64,000 nt of DNA. Source: Hoeflea phototrophica DFL-43. Its GTDB lineage: Bacteria > Pseudomonadota > Alphaproteobacteria > Rhizobiales > Rhizobiaceae. The notes below the pieces were generated by a model. That model did no database searches. It was not told where the DNA came from and worked only from the letters and a program-made list of their open reading frames with translations. The position numbers were made by a program, and so were the translations under genes. How positions within the stretch are numbered: the first letter of the stretch is position 1; each line of letters starts with the position of its first letter. Shown here piece after piece: positions 44,061 through 52,479 of this stretch. The stretch is taken from positions 3,917,853 to 3,981,852 of the forward strand of contig NZ_CM002917.1 in the NCBI RefSeq assembly GCF_000154705.2, in the 5' to 3' direction.

Positions 44061-45248
44061 ATGGAGAATTCGGAGGTACTCGTCGCCATCGGCGTTTTGT
44101 TGCTGCTCGGTCTTGCGCTCGACAGCGTCGGACGCATTGTTCACGTTCCGCGCGTCACCTTGCTGATCCTCCTGGGCGTGGTAATCGGACAGCCGGTTCT
44201 CGATCTGCTTCCCGACGCTTTCGCAGGCTCGGATGAAATCTATGCGCCCACCGCCCTGACAATGGTGGCTTTTCTGCTTGGCGGATCGCTGACAACCCAA
44301 ACACTCAGGAACCATGGGCGCGAAATCCTGATCATCTCGCTGGCCCTGGTGATCGTCTCGGTGATGCTGGTCGCTGGCGGCTTATGGCTGCTCGGCCTGC
44401 CGGCAGGATTTGCGGTCATTCTGGGAAGCCTTTCGGCTGCCACCGACCCTGCTGCCACGCACGACGTTGTTCGCCAAAGCAATGCCCGCGGCCCCTTCAT
44501 TACCAGCATTCTGGGCATTGTCGCCATCGACGACGCATGGGGGTTGATCGCCTTTTCCATGGCACTTGCGGTTGCAGGGATTCTTCTGGATTCGAATGCA
44601 ACCGAAGCGCTTGCCCATGGCGCCATGGAAGTCAGCGGTGCAATCCTGCTCGGCCTCGTGATAGGTTTCCCGGCCGCTTATTTGACCGGCAGGATCAAGC
44701 CGGGCGAGCCGACATTGATAGAGGCCTTGGGCTTGGTGTTTTTGTGCTCCGGCTCTGCGCTTTACTTCGGAGTTTCATTCTTGCTGACCGGAATGGTCTG
44801 CGGCGCGGTGATCGTCAATTTCGCGCGCCATCACGACCGCCCGTTTCACGAGATCGAACGGATCGAATGGCCCTTCATGCTGCTGTTCTTCGTCATGGCC
44901 GGCGCATCGCTCCAGATAGGAAACCTTGCAAAAACCGCCTGGATCTTCCTCGCCTATTGTGCACTGCGCATTCTTGCGAGACTGATTGGCGGTTGGATAG
45001 GTGGCCGTGTCGCCGGGATGCCCGATCGTCAAAGCCGCCTGACCGGTATCGCCCTGATGCCTCAGGCCGGCGTCGCCATCGGCATGGCGCTGGTTGCCAG
45101 TGAACGCTTCCCAGAAATCGGCGAAGATCTGCTCACCATTGCGGTGGCCAGTACGATTGTGTTCGAGCTTGTTGGTCCCTTCTTCACCCAATACGCCATT
45201 CGCGAAATCGGCAATCGGCAAACCCCGGAATCGGCCAGCTCCAGTTGA
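44061..45248 (+). CDS. Cation:proton antiporter (CPA superfamily)
   Basis: A 395-residue membrane protein with about 12 helices. VPRVTLLILLGVVIGQPVLDLLP near residue 27, GSLSAATDPAATHDVV (the TDP-type ion-binding motif) and GIVAIDDAWGLIAFSM (IDD, transport aspartates) identify it as a Na+ or K+/H+ antiporter. No C-terminal TrkA domain is present. It stands 122 bases after the cytochrome on the same strand. Next to a sodium-pumping complex, a role in closing the sodium cycle is attractive but inferred. Confidence 0.9.
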   Translation: MENSEVLVAIGVLLLLGLALDSVGRIVHVPRVTLLILLGVVIGQPVLDLLPDAFAGSDEIYAPTALTMVAFLLGGSLTTQTLRNHGREILIISLALVIVSVMLVAGGLWLLGLPAGFAVILGSLSAATDPAATHDVVRQSNARGPFITSILGIVAIDDAWGLIAFSMALAVAGILLDSNATEALAHGAMEVSGAILLGLVIGFPAAYLTGRIKPGEPTLIEALGLVFLCSGSALYFGVSFLLTGMVCGAVIVNFARHHDRPFHEIERIEWPFMLLFFVMAGASLQIGNLAKTAWIFLAYCALRILARLIGGWIGGRVAGMPDRQSRLTGIALMPQAGVAIGMALVASERFPEIGEDLLTIAVASTIVFELVGPFFTQYAIREIGNRQTPESASSS

Positions 45249-45346
45249 ACCAGGTTCTTACTCTGTGCACCAATTCAACCGACCAGAGTCCAATGCCGCG
45301 ACTTCTCAACAGACGGAAACACCCAATATATGGCTATTGTCTTTGG

Positions 45347-45360
45347 TGCATGCGAATGCA
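45347..45360. promoter_or_regulatory. Inverted repeat upstream of the TRAP operon
   Basis: TGCAT-GCGA-ATGCA, perfect 5-bp arms, in the 238-base gap before dctP and about 127 bases upstream of its start. It could be an operator. No adjacent regulator gene is present. Confidence 0.3.
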
Positions 45361-45486
45361 AGTATATGTCACGCTGTCATGCCGTTTCGGCCGGTAAAGG
45401 AGTTTCCTGAACCAACCAGAAGGTGCCGAGATCCTGGAGGAGGATCAAAGGCGGCAGGCGACAGTGGTAGTTCCGTGGGAGGAAAC

Positions 45487-46581
45487 ATGACTAACTCACT
45501 AAACCGCAGAAGATTCCTGCGTGGGTCGGCAATGGCCGGCGCCGCAGCACTCGCAACGCCGGCCATTGCACAAAATGCCGGAACCACCCTGAAGATGCAG
45601 GCAGCCTGGGGCGGCGGCATCTTCCTTGAGAACGCCCAGTCGTTCGCTGCACGGGTCAACGAGATGTCCGGCGGCTCACTGACAATCGAAGTTCTTTCGG
45701 TCGACGCCGTGGTCAAGACCAGCCAGATGCAGGACGCGGTGCACCGCGGTGTTCTGGACGCAGCCCACTATGTGCCAGCCTATTGGTACGGCAAATCCAA
45801 GGCGGCCTCGCTGTTTGGCACAGGACCGTGCTTCGGCTGGTCCAGCCAGGAAGTGCTGGGCTGGATTTACGCAGGTGGCGGTCAGGAATTGTTCGATGAA
45901 CTGATGGATACCCTGCGCCTCAACGTGGTTTCGTTCTTTAACTCTCCAATGCCGGCCCAGCCGCTTGGCTGGTTCAAGGAGGAGATCAAGGATGCATCGC
46001 AGATGACGGGCCTGAAGTACCGCACCGTCGGTCTGGCTGCAGACGTTCTGCTGGAAATGGGCATGTCGGTGGTTCAGCTTCCAGGTGGGGAAATCCAGCC
46101 GGCCATGAAATCCGGCCTGATCGATGCGGCCGAATTCAACAATCCGACTTCGGACCGTGACTTCGGCATGCAGGACGTTTCCAAGCACTACCATCTTGCG
46201 TCCTATCACCAGAGCCAGGAGTTCTTTGAGGTCACCATTAACAAGGACAAGTTCAACGCATTGGCGGCTGAGCATCAGGCGATCATCAGGAATGCATCCA
46301 TGGCGGAAAACTCCGGATTCTACTGGGGCAACACCAAGCGTTATTCTGACGATCTGCTGAAACTGCAGGAAGCCGATGGCGTGAATGTGTATCGCACGCC
46401 GGACTCGGTGATGGCGGCGCAGTTGGAAGCCTGGGACAAGGTGACATCGCGCATTGCCGCAGACGATCCGTTCTTCGCCAAGGTGATGGAATCGCAAAAG
46501 GCTTACGCCAAAAATGTGATGAACTATCTCAACCTCAATCAGCCCGACTACAAGCTGGCCTACAACCACTACTTCGGCTGA
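45487..46581 (+). CDS. TRAP transporter substrate-binding protein (DctP family)
   Basis: A 364-residue periplasmic binding protein with a twin-arginine signal (LNRRRFLRGSAMAGAAALATP, cleavage near AIAQ). The fold follows in TLKMQAAWGGGIFLENAQSFAARVNEMS, QDAVHRGVLDAAHYVPAYWYGKS, LKYRTVGLAADVLLEMGMSVVQLPGGEIQPAMKSGLIDAAEFNNP, with the ligand arginine and asparagine region. The layout resembles the TakP-type group that binds 2-oxo acids with a cation. GGAGG precedes the ATG at 45487; the longer frame is rejected. First gene of an operon with both membrane subunits. Confidence 0.92.
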   Translation: MTNSLNRRRFLRGSAMAGAAALATPAIAQNAGTTLKMQAAWGGGIFLENAQSFAARVNEMSGGSLTIEVLSVDAVVKTSQMQDAVHRGVLDAAHYVPAYWYGKSKAASLFGTGPCFGWSSQEVLGWIYAGGGQELFDELMDTLRLNVVSFFNSPMPAQPLGWFKEEIKDASQMTGLKYRTVGLAADVLLEMGMSVVQLPGGEIQPAMKSGLIDAAEFNNPTSDRDFGMQDVSKHYHLASYHQSQEFFEVTINKDKFNALAAEHQAIIRNASMAENSGFYWGNTKRYSDDLLKLQEADGVNVYRTPDSVMAAQLEAWDKVTSRIAADDPFFAKVMESQKAYAKNVMNYLNLNQPDYKLAYNHYFG

Positions 46582-46602
46582 TCGAAGTCTAGAAAAAGCA
46601 AG

Positions 46603-46633
46603 ATGTCCGGGGGTCCCTGAGATCTCCGGATAT
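46603..46633 (+). promoter_or_regulatory. Intercistronic hairpin after dctP
   Basis: ATGTCCGG (46603-46610) and CCGGATAT (46626-46633) form an 8-bp stem (one G.U) in the 112-base gap between the binding-protein and small-permease genes. Such hairpins often protect the upstream message so that binding protein exceeds permease. No T-run follows. Confidence 0.5.
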
Positions 46634-46693
46634 CATACGCTTTAGGGGTGTGCCGATAAACGGCCCGGCCGTCTGTTGGGGGAAAGCAATCAG

Positions 46694-47281
46694 ATGAAAT
46701 TTGTTCACGCTGTAGAGGGTCTGAGCCTCTGGGTTGGTCGCGCCTTTGGATGGTGCATCATGCTTCTTACACTCTCGGTGACGTACGAAGTTTTCGTGCG
46801 TTACGTGCTCAATGCCCCTACCGTCTGGGCGTTTGACATGATGATCCAGATGTATGGCGCGCTGTTTCTGATGTGCGGAGCCTATGCTTTGGCGCAGGAC
46901 ACGCATGTGCGCGCCGACGTGGTCTATCGGCTGTTTCCGGTCAAGGTGCAGGCCGGACTGGATTTCTTCCTCTACTTCATCTTCTTTTTCCCAGGCATTC
47001 TGGCGCTGGTCTGGTTCGGTTATGAAATCGCCTCGGACAGCTGGCGCTACAAGGAAGTCAGCTTCAACAGCCCGGCCAGCATCCAGATCTATTTCTTCAA
47101 ATCCTTGATCCCTGTTTCAGGCGTATTGCTGATGATCCAGGGCGTCGCTGAGCTGGTCCGCTGCGTCATTGCAATGCGCACCGGTGCTTGGCCGGAACGG
47201 CTTGCTGATGTCAAGGAAACAGAAGACCTGCTGACCGAAGCCGATATGGAGCAGATCCGGTCGGTCATTCCTGGCAAATAA
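46694..47281 (+). CDS. TRAP transporter small permease (DctQ)
   Basis: A 195-residue membrane protein with four helices (for example FGWCIMLLTLSVTYEVFVRYVL, FFLYFIFFFPGILALVWFGYE). WAFDMMIQMYGALFLMCGAYALAQDTHVRADVVY is the DctQ core. I use the ATG at 46694, preceded by GGGGGAAAG; an in-frame TTG at 46676 is less likely. It pairs with the large permease that follows after 33 bases. Confidence 0.92.
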   Translation: MKFVHAVEGLSLWVGRAFGWCIMLLTLSVTYEVFVRYVLNAPTVWAFDMMIQMYGALFLMCGAYALAQDTHVRADVVYRLFPVKVQAGLDFFLYFIFFFPGILALVWFGYEIASDSWRYKEVSFNSPASIQIYFFKSLIPVSGVLLMIQGVAELVRCVIAMRTGAWPERLADVKETEDLLTEADMEQIRSVIPGK

Positions 47282-47314
47282 CAAGTCGCATGGCGCTGTG
47301 AGAAAGATAAAAAG

Positions 47315-48682
47315 ATGACAAATCCTGAAGTCGCCCTGCTGATGCTCGGCCTGTTCATTTTTCTGGTTTTGCTGGGTTTCCCGATTGCCTTCACTCTTTT
47401 GGCGATGGGGGTTGCGTTTGGCTATTATGCCTACCACCAGGGTCACCCGATCGAGACATTCGGCGACATCTTCAACAACAACATCTTCTACCTGCTGAAC
47501 CAGAACACCTATTCGGTGATGGAGAACCCGACCCTCGTGGCGATCCCGCTGTTCCTGTTCATGGGATATGTGGTGGAGCGCGCCAACATCGTCGACAAGC
47601 TGTTCTTCTCGCTCTACATGGCCGCACGCAACCTGCCAGGCAGCCTGGCCATTGCAGCCCTGCTGACATGTGCGGTGTTCTCGACGGCATCCGGCATCGT
47701 CGGAGCCGTGGTCACGCTGATGGGCCTTCTGGCTTTTCCGGCCATGGCCAACGCCAACTACAACAAGAGCTTTGCGTCGGGCGTAATTTGTGCCGGCGGT
47801 ACGCTGGGCATCCTGATCCCGCCATCCATCATGTTGATTGTCTATTCGGCCATCGCGGATCTGTCGCCATTGCGGCTCTATGCAGCCGCAGTGTTCCCAG
47901 GCCTGCTGTTGGCCGGGCTTTACATCGTCTATGTGATCGTTCGGGTCTGGATAACGCCAAGCCTGGCCCCCAAGCCACAGATGGAGGACGTGCCCCCACC
48001 GCGTCAAATCTACTGGAACCTGTTGGTCAGCTTTGTGCCCCTCACGGTGCTCATCGCACTTGTGCTTGGTTCCATCCTTGGCGGCCTGGCGACGCCGGCC
48101 GAAGCTGCCGCCATGGGCGCGATGGGTGGTATGGTTCTGGCTGTGCTCTACCGGTCGATGACATGGACCAAACTCAAGGAAAGCGTGTTCCTGACCGCCA
48201 AAGCCACCGCAATGGTTTGCTGGCTCTTTGTCGGTTCCTGGACCTTCGCGTCAGTCTTCTCCTATCTCGGCGGGCACGACATCATCGCCCATTGGGTTGG
48301 AGGGATGGACCTTGAACCATGGCAGTTCCTGGTCCTGGCCCAGATCATCATCTTCCTGCTGGGCTGGCCGTTGGAGTGGTCGGAAATCCTGATCATCTTC
48401 GTGCCGATCTTCCTGCCTCTGCTCGAAGTGTTTGGTGTGAACCCCTACTTCTTTGCAATGCTGGTGGCGCTCAATCTGCAGACCTCATTCCTGACGCCGC
48501 CCATGGCAATGTCGGCCTATTACCTAAAAGGGGTGCTCAAAAAGCAGATCGAACTCATGGAGATCTTCCGTGGGATCATGCCCTATCTCGGCATCGTGAT
48601 CCTTACCATGGTCATCATGTACCAGTTCCCGGGCATTGCGCTCTGGTTCCCTGACTACCTCTTCGGCACCTACATCCCATGA
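47315..48682 (+). CDS. TRAP transporter large permease (DctM)
   Basis: A 455-residue membrane protein with about 12 helices. IPLFLFMGYVVERANIVDKLF, SGIVGAVVTLMGLLAFPAMANANYNKSFASGVICAGGTLGILIPPSIMLIVY and FFAMLVALNLQTSFLTPPMAMSAYYL are conserved DctM segments. It carries out sodium-coupled uptake of the ligand bound by DctP. The stop overlaps the amidase start by ATGA, linking uptake with hydrolysis. A sodium gradient from the nearby NQR variant would drive it. Confidence 0.95.
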   Translation: MTNPEVALLMLGLFIFLVLLGFPIAFTLLAMGVAFGYYAYHQGHPIETFGDIFNNNIFYLLNQNTYSVMENPTLVAIPLFLFMGYVVERANIVDKLFFSLYMAARNLPGSLAIAALLTCAVFSTASGIVGAVVTLMGLLAFPAMANANYNKSFASGVICAGGTLGILIPPSIMLIVYSAIADLSPLRLYAAAVFPGLLLAGLYIVYVIVRVWITPSLAPKPQMEDVPPPRQIYWNLLVSFVPLTVLIALVLGSILGGLATPAEAAAMGAMGGMVLAVLYRSMTWTKLKESVFLTAKATAMVCWLFVGSWTFASVFSYLGGHDIIAHWVGGMDLEPWQFLVLAQIIIFLLGWPLEWSEILIIFVPIFLPLLEVFGVNPYFFAMLVALNLQTSFLTPPMAMSAYYLKGVLKKQIELMEIFRGIMPYLGIVILTMVIMYQFPGIALWFPDYLFGTYIP

Positions 48683-50019
48683 GGGTCGATCCTTCATCCC
48701 TGACGGCGCAAGAGGCCGCCAGTCTGATCGATAAGGGTGCAGTGAGCTCGGTTGACCTTGTCAAGGCTTGCCTGGCCAGGATCGAACAAAGCGGGCCTTC
48801 CATCCAGGCCTGGGCGCATCTTGATGCGGACAAGGCATTGAGTCAGGCCGCCGAGATGGACCGGATACGCCGCGCGGGATTTGCCCTCGGCGCCCTGCAC
48901 GGCATTCCGGTGGCGTTGAAGGATATCGTCGACACTGCCGATATGCCGACCGAGCGGGGCACGCCGATCTTCAAAGACCGGCAGCCCGATAGGGACGCTG
49001 CGATTGTCGAGCGGTTGCGCGATGCCGGAGCGGTGATCATGGGCAAAACCGTGACCACCGAGCTCGCCTTTCTCAATCCCAGTCATACGCGCAATCCGCA
49101 CAACCCACAGCACACGCCGGGAGGTTCGTCGAGCGGCTCGGCGGCTGCGGTCGCGGCCCATCACGTACCACTGTCAATCGGCACCCAGACCAACGGCTCG
49201 GTAATACGGCCCGCATCTTTCTGTGGCGTCTACGGCTTTAAACCCAGCCGCGGCATCATCTCCAGACGCGGGATTCTTCAAACCTCCGTCTCGCTCGATC
49301 AGGTCGGCGTCTTTGCCCGTTCACTGGGTGATGTCGCCCTGCTTTCCGATGCCCTCGGCAGCTACGACCAGAGCGATCCGGTAAGTTTTCCACGGCCCCG
49401 TCCCGCGATGGCGAGGGGTGCCGCAGAAGAGGTTCCGGTCGAACCGGATTTGGCCTTTTTTGACATGCCGTTTCACGATCGCCTTTCCGCTGACGCCCGA
49501 GAGGGACTTGATGCAGTGATCGAAGTCCTGGGCAGCCGTGTCTCACGGATGCAGCCGGCTGATACAATGGCCGAACTGGTTGCGGTGCAGGCAACCATCC
49601 ATGAATATGAAATCTGCATGCATCTTGCTGAGAGCTTTGATGCCCACTGGGATCAGGTGAGCCCGATGCTCCAGGGCGTTGTCGAGCGTGGGCGGCTGAT
49701 AACCCAGGCTCAGTACCAAGACGCACTGGCGGTAAAATCATCGGCTGAAGCGTTCTTCGCGGACTTCTTCACTGATTTCGATGCCATCATTGCACCGAGC
49801 GCCGCAGGCGAAGCACCACCTCTCGCCGATGGCACGGGAGACCCGATTTTCTGCACGTTGTGGACACTGGCTGGCCTGCCGTCGGTCACATTGCCTTTGC
49901 TTGTTGGTGAGAACAGCTTGCCCATCGGCGTGCAGCTGATCGGACCCGCCGAGAAAGACGACCGACTTCTCAGAACGGCCAATTGGCTGCAAACCAGACT
50001 GGCATCTGAATCCGCTTAG
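48679..50019 (+). CDS. Amidase-signature hydrolase
   Basis: A 446-residue amidase. The Ser-cisSer-Lys triad is visible: Lys in GIPVALKDIVDTADM, the cis-Ser and nucleophile region in TPGGSSSGSAAAVAAHHVPLSIGTQTNGSVIRPASFCGVYGFKPS. The enzyme cleaves a carboxamide; the substrate is unknown. Coupling by ATGA overlap to the TRAP permease suggests an imported amide, or an amide of the imported acid. It has no signal peptide, so it is cytoplasmic. Confidence 0.93.
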   Translation: MRVDPSSLTAQEAASLIDKGAVSSVDLVKACLARIEQSGPSIQAWAHLDADKALSQAAEMDRIRRAGFALGALHGIPVALKDIVDTADMPTERGTPIFKDRQPDRDAAIVERLRDAGAVIMGKTVTTELAFLNPSHTRNPHNPQHTPGGSSSGSAAAVAAHHVPLSIGTQTNGSVIRPASFCGVYGFKPSRGIISRRGILQTSVSLDQVGVFARSLGDVALLSDALGSYDQSDPVSFPRPRPAMARGAAEEVPVEPDLAFFDMPFHDRLSADAREGLDAVIEVLGSRVSRMQPADTMAELVAVQATIHEYEICMHLAESFDAHWDQVSPMLQGVVERGRLITQAQYQDALAVKSSAEAFFADFFTDFDAIIAPSAAGEAPPLADGTGDPIFCTLWTLAGLPSVTLPLLVGENSLPIGVQLIGPAEKDDRLLRTANWLQTRLASESA

Positions 50020-50037
50020 AGACCCAAGGAGACGATC

Positions 50038-50235
50038 ATGTCCTACACAGTCAAACTGTTCGCCGGGTTCGTCGGAACCGCATTGCTTGTCATCTTTGTG
50101 CTTGGTCTGTCGCACAGCATCTCCACCGGCTTTGCCGGTTTCTGGGGCGGCTTTCCCTTCATGATCATCTCATTCGTTGTGCTTTCCATGGCGATCTATG
50201 ACTTCTGGGATGAATGCATACGCAGGAAAAAATGA
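50038..50235 (+). CDS. Small two-helix membrane protein in the TRAP operon
   Basis: A 65-residue protein with two hydrophobic segments (LFAGFVGTALLVIFVLGLSH and GFPFMIISFVVLSMAIYDFW) and a basic C-terminus. GGAGA precedes the ATG. It is 18 bases after the amidase and overlaps the next gene by ATGA, so it belongs to the operon. I do not recognise the family. A small accessory membrane role is inferred. Confidence 0.75.
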   Translation: MSYTVKLFAGFVGTALLVIFVLGLSHSISTGFAGFWGGFPFMIISFVVLSMAIYDFWDECIRRKK

Positions 50236-51197
50236 TGAGCGCCAAGCCAAAGGTCTGGATTGCACGAAAGCTGTCCGACGCAACACTTGAGCGGGCCGCA
50301 AGAGACTATGATGCCATCATCAACATGGATGATGGTCTGAGCAGCGCTGACGAGATCGTTGCCATGAGCGCGAAAGTGGACGCCATCATCCCCTGTCACT
50401 CCGAGCATTTCACCGAGGACGTTGCCAACCGCCTCGACCCCAGGCTGAAGATCATCGCCAATCATTCCGTCGGCGTAGACCACTGCAATCTGCCCGCCTT
50501 GAAAGCCCGCGGCATTGCAGTCACCAACACGCCGGACGTGCTCTCCGATGCAACTGCGGAAATCGCCATGTTGCTGATGCTCGGCGCGGCGCGTCATGCA
50601 GTCAAGGGCGATCACCTGGTCCGCTCCGGCCAGTGGGATTTCTGGAGCCCGTCCTTCATGGTCGGCAAGCAGGTAACCGGCGCGCGGCTCGGCATCATCG
50701 GCATGGGTCGCGTCGGCCAGGCCTTCGCGCGCAAGGCGCGCGGCTTCGACATGGAGATCCACTACTACAACCGAAGCCGGCTTGACCCCGGTTCGGAGGC
50801 TGGTGCGACCTTCCATGAGACCATCGAAAGCCTGCTTGCCGTGTCGGACTTCCTGTCACTGCATTGCCCGGCTACGCCCGAAACCACTGGTCTCATGAAC
50901 GCTGAGAGACTGGCGCAGCTGCCGGCAGGCGCCATCCTCATCAACACAGCCCGTGGCGCATTGGTCGATGAAGCAGCTCTGCTTGAAGCACTTGCAGACG
51001 GACATCTCGCAGCCGCGGGTCTCGACTGTTTCGTCAAAGAACCCGGCGGCAATCCGGCCTTCGCGGAACATCAGAACATCTTCATGCTGCCCCATATCGG
51101 CAGCGCCACCACGCGCACCCGCGATGCCATGGGGTTTCGCGCACTCGATAATCTCGACGCGTTTTTCCGCGGCGACACGCCGAAGGATCTGCTCTGA
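50232..51197 (+). CDS. D-isomer 2-hydroxyacid dehydrogenase
   Basis: A 321-residue NAD(P)-dependent dehydrogenase of the glyoxylate/hydroxypyruvate reductase group. Landmarks: [21 protein letters not shown], the nucleotide motif [14 protein letters not shown], the substrate Arg in [15 protein letters not shown], the catalytic Glu in DCFVKEP and the His in [13 protein letters not shown]. It reduces a 2-oxo acid or oxidises the D-hydroxy acid. Two adjacent ATGs (50232 and 50235) are possible; the first overlaps the stop of the small membrane gene. As last gene of the TRAP operon it points to a 2-oxo or 2-hydroxy acid as the imported compound. Confidence 0.92.
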   Translation: MMSAKPKVWIARKLSDATLERAARDYDAIINMDDGLSSADEIVAMSAKVDAIIPCHSEHFTEDVANRLDPRLKIIANHSVGVDHCNLPALKARGIAVTNTPDVLSDATAEIAMLLMLGAARHAVKGDHLVRSGQWDFWSPSFMVGKQVTGARLGIIGMGRVGQAFARKARGFDMEIHYYNRSRLDPGSEAGATFHETIESLLAVSDFLSLHCPATPETTGLMNAERLAQLPAGAILINTARGALVDEAALLEALADGHLAAAGLDCFVKEPGGNPAFAEHQNIFMLPHIGSATTRTRDAMGFRALDNLDAFFRGDTPKDLL

Positions 51198-51243
51198 GGC
51201 TTTCACTCTTGCACGGTCGGGGTTTTCAGGTTCAAATCATTCC

Positions 51244-52419
51244 ATGAGTTACCACCGTCCCAGTTTTACCCTCGGCGTGGAAGAAGAATACCTTCTGGTT
51301 GACTGCGACAGTCTTGATCTTTGCGCAGCCCCTGAAGAAATGATGCAGCAATGCATGGATGAGCTCGAGGGCCAGGTCAGCCCCGAATTCCTGCAATGCC
51401 AGATCGAGGTGGGCACAGAGGTCTGCCAGACCGTTTCGGAAGCGGGGGGCGATCTTGCCCGCCTGCGCACCGTGATCGCACGCATTGCCAGCGAACACGG
51501 TCTGGCCCCTCTTGCAGTCTCCTGCCACCCTTTCGCCGACTGGCACAAGCAGCACTTTACCGACAAGCAGCGCTACCGTGAGCTTGAGCGCGATCTGGGC
51601 GGCGTTGCACGGCGCATGCTGATCTGCGGGATGCATGTGCATGTGGGCATCGACGATGATGAAACCCGCATCGATCTGATGTCGCAGATTCCCTACTTCC
51701 TGCCCCATCTCCTGGCACTTTCCACTTCATCCCCTTACTGGAAAGGTGACGATACCGGACTTAACGCCTACCGGTTGACGGTGTTCGACAATCTCCCCCG
51801 CACCGGATTGCCGCCGCGCTTTTCGTCATGGTCGGAATACAGACGCTCGGTGCAGATCATCATCGACAGCGGCCTGATCGAGGATTGCACCAAGATCTGG
51901 TGGGATTTGCGGCCTTCCGACCGGTTTCCCACATTGGAGTCCCGCATTTGCGATGTCTCGCCAAGGCTCGATGACACACTTGCGATCGTGGCACTGACAC
52001 AATCGATCACCCATATGCTGTGGCGTTTGCGCACCAGAAACCAGCGCTGGCGGATCTATGACCGCTTTCTCATTGGCGAGAACCGCTGGCGCGCCCAGCG
52101 TTACGGAGTCTCCAACGGCCTGATCGATTATGCCAGGGGCGAGGTTGTTCCGGTCGCGGAGTTGTTGGAAGAGATCATCGAGATGGTGCAGGAGGACGCT
52201 GAAGCGCTCGGCTGCTGGCAGGAGGTGCAATCGGCGCGCCGCATCGTCAAGAATGGAACCAGTGCAGACCGGCAGCGATCGGTTCATGCCCATGCAATCG
52301 CAGCCGGAGCCAGCGCGAAGGAAGCTCAGAAAGAGGTCGTGCGCTCGCTGATCGCCGAATACACAGAGGGGCTTGATGCGCACATGGCAAAAGCAAAACA
52401 GACAGCTCAGGGCGCCTGA
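51244..52419 (+). CDS. YbdK-type carboxylate-amine ligase (glutamate-cysteine ligase 2 family)
   Basis: A 391-residue ATP-dependent ligase of the GCS2 family. [13 protein letters not shown] is the N-terminal glutamate-binding motif, [12 protein letters not shown] and [20 protein letters not shown] are family landmarks (metal and ATP contacts), and the C-terminus contains [11 protein letters not shown]. coli YbdK has weak gamma-glutamylcysteine synthetase activity; the real substrate is often unknown. The ATG at 51244 starts directly with the domain. It follows the TRAP operon by 46 bases and is convergent with the RND pump. Confidence 0.92.
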   Translation: MSYHRPSFTLGVEEEYLLVDCDSLDLCAAPEEMMQQCMDELEGQVSPEFLQCQIEVGTEVCQTVSEAGGDLARLRTVIARIASEHGLAPLAVSCHPFADWHKQHFTDKQRYRELERDLGGVARRMLICGMHVHVGIDDDETRIDLMSQIPYFLPHLLALSTSSPYWKGDDTGLNAYRLTVFDNLPRTGLPPRFSSWSEYRRSVQIIIDSGLIEDCTKIWWDLRPSDRFPTLESRICDVSPRLDDTLAIVALTQSITHMLWRLRTRNQRWRIYDRFLIGENRWRAQRYGVSNGLIDYARGEVVPVAELLEEIIEMVQEDAEALGCWQEVQSARRIVKNGTSADRQRSVHAHAIAAGASAKEAQKEVVRSLIAEYTEGLDAHMAKAKQTAQGA

Positions 52420-52479
52420 ACGGGAACACGGCAGTCCCCGGGCCGAGACAAACCGTCCCCAGCTTTGTTCAAGAACACG

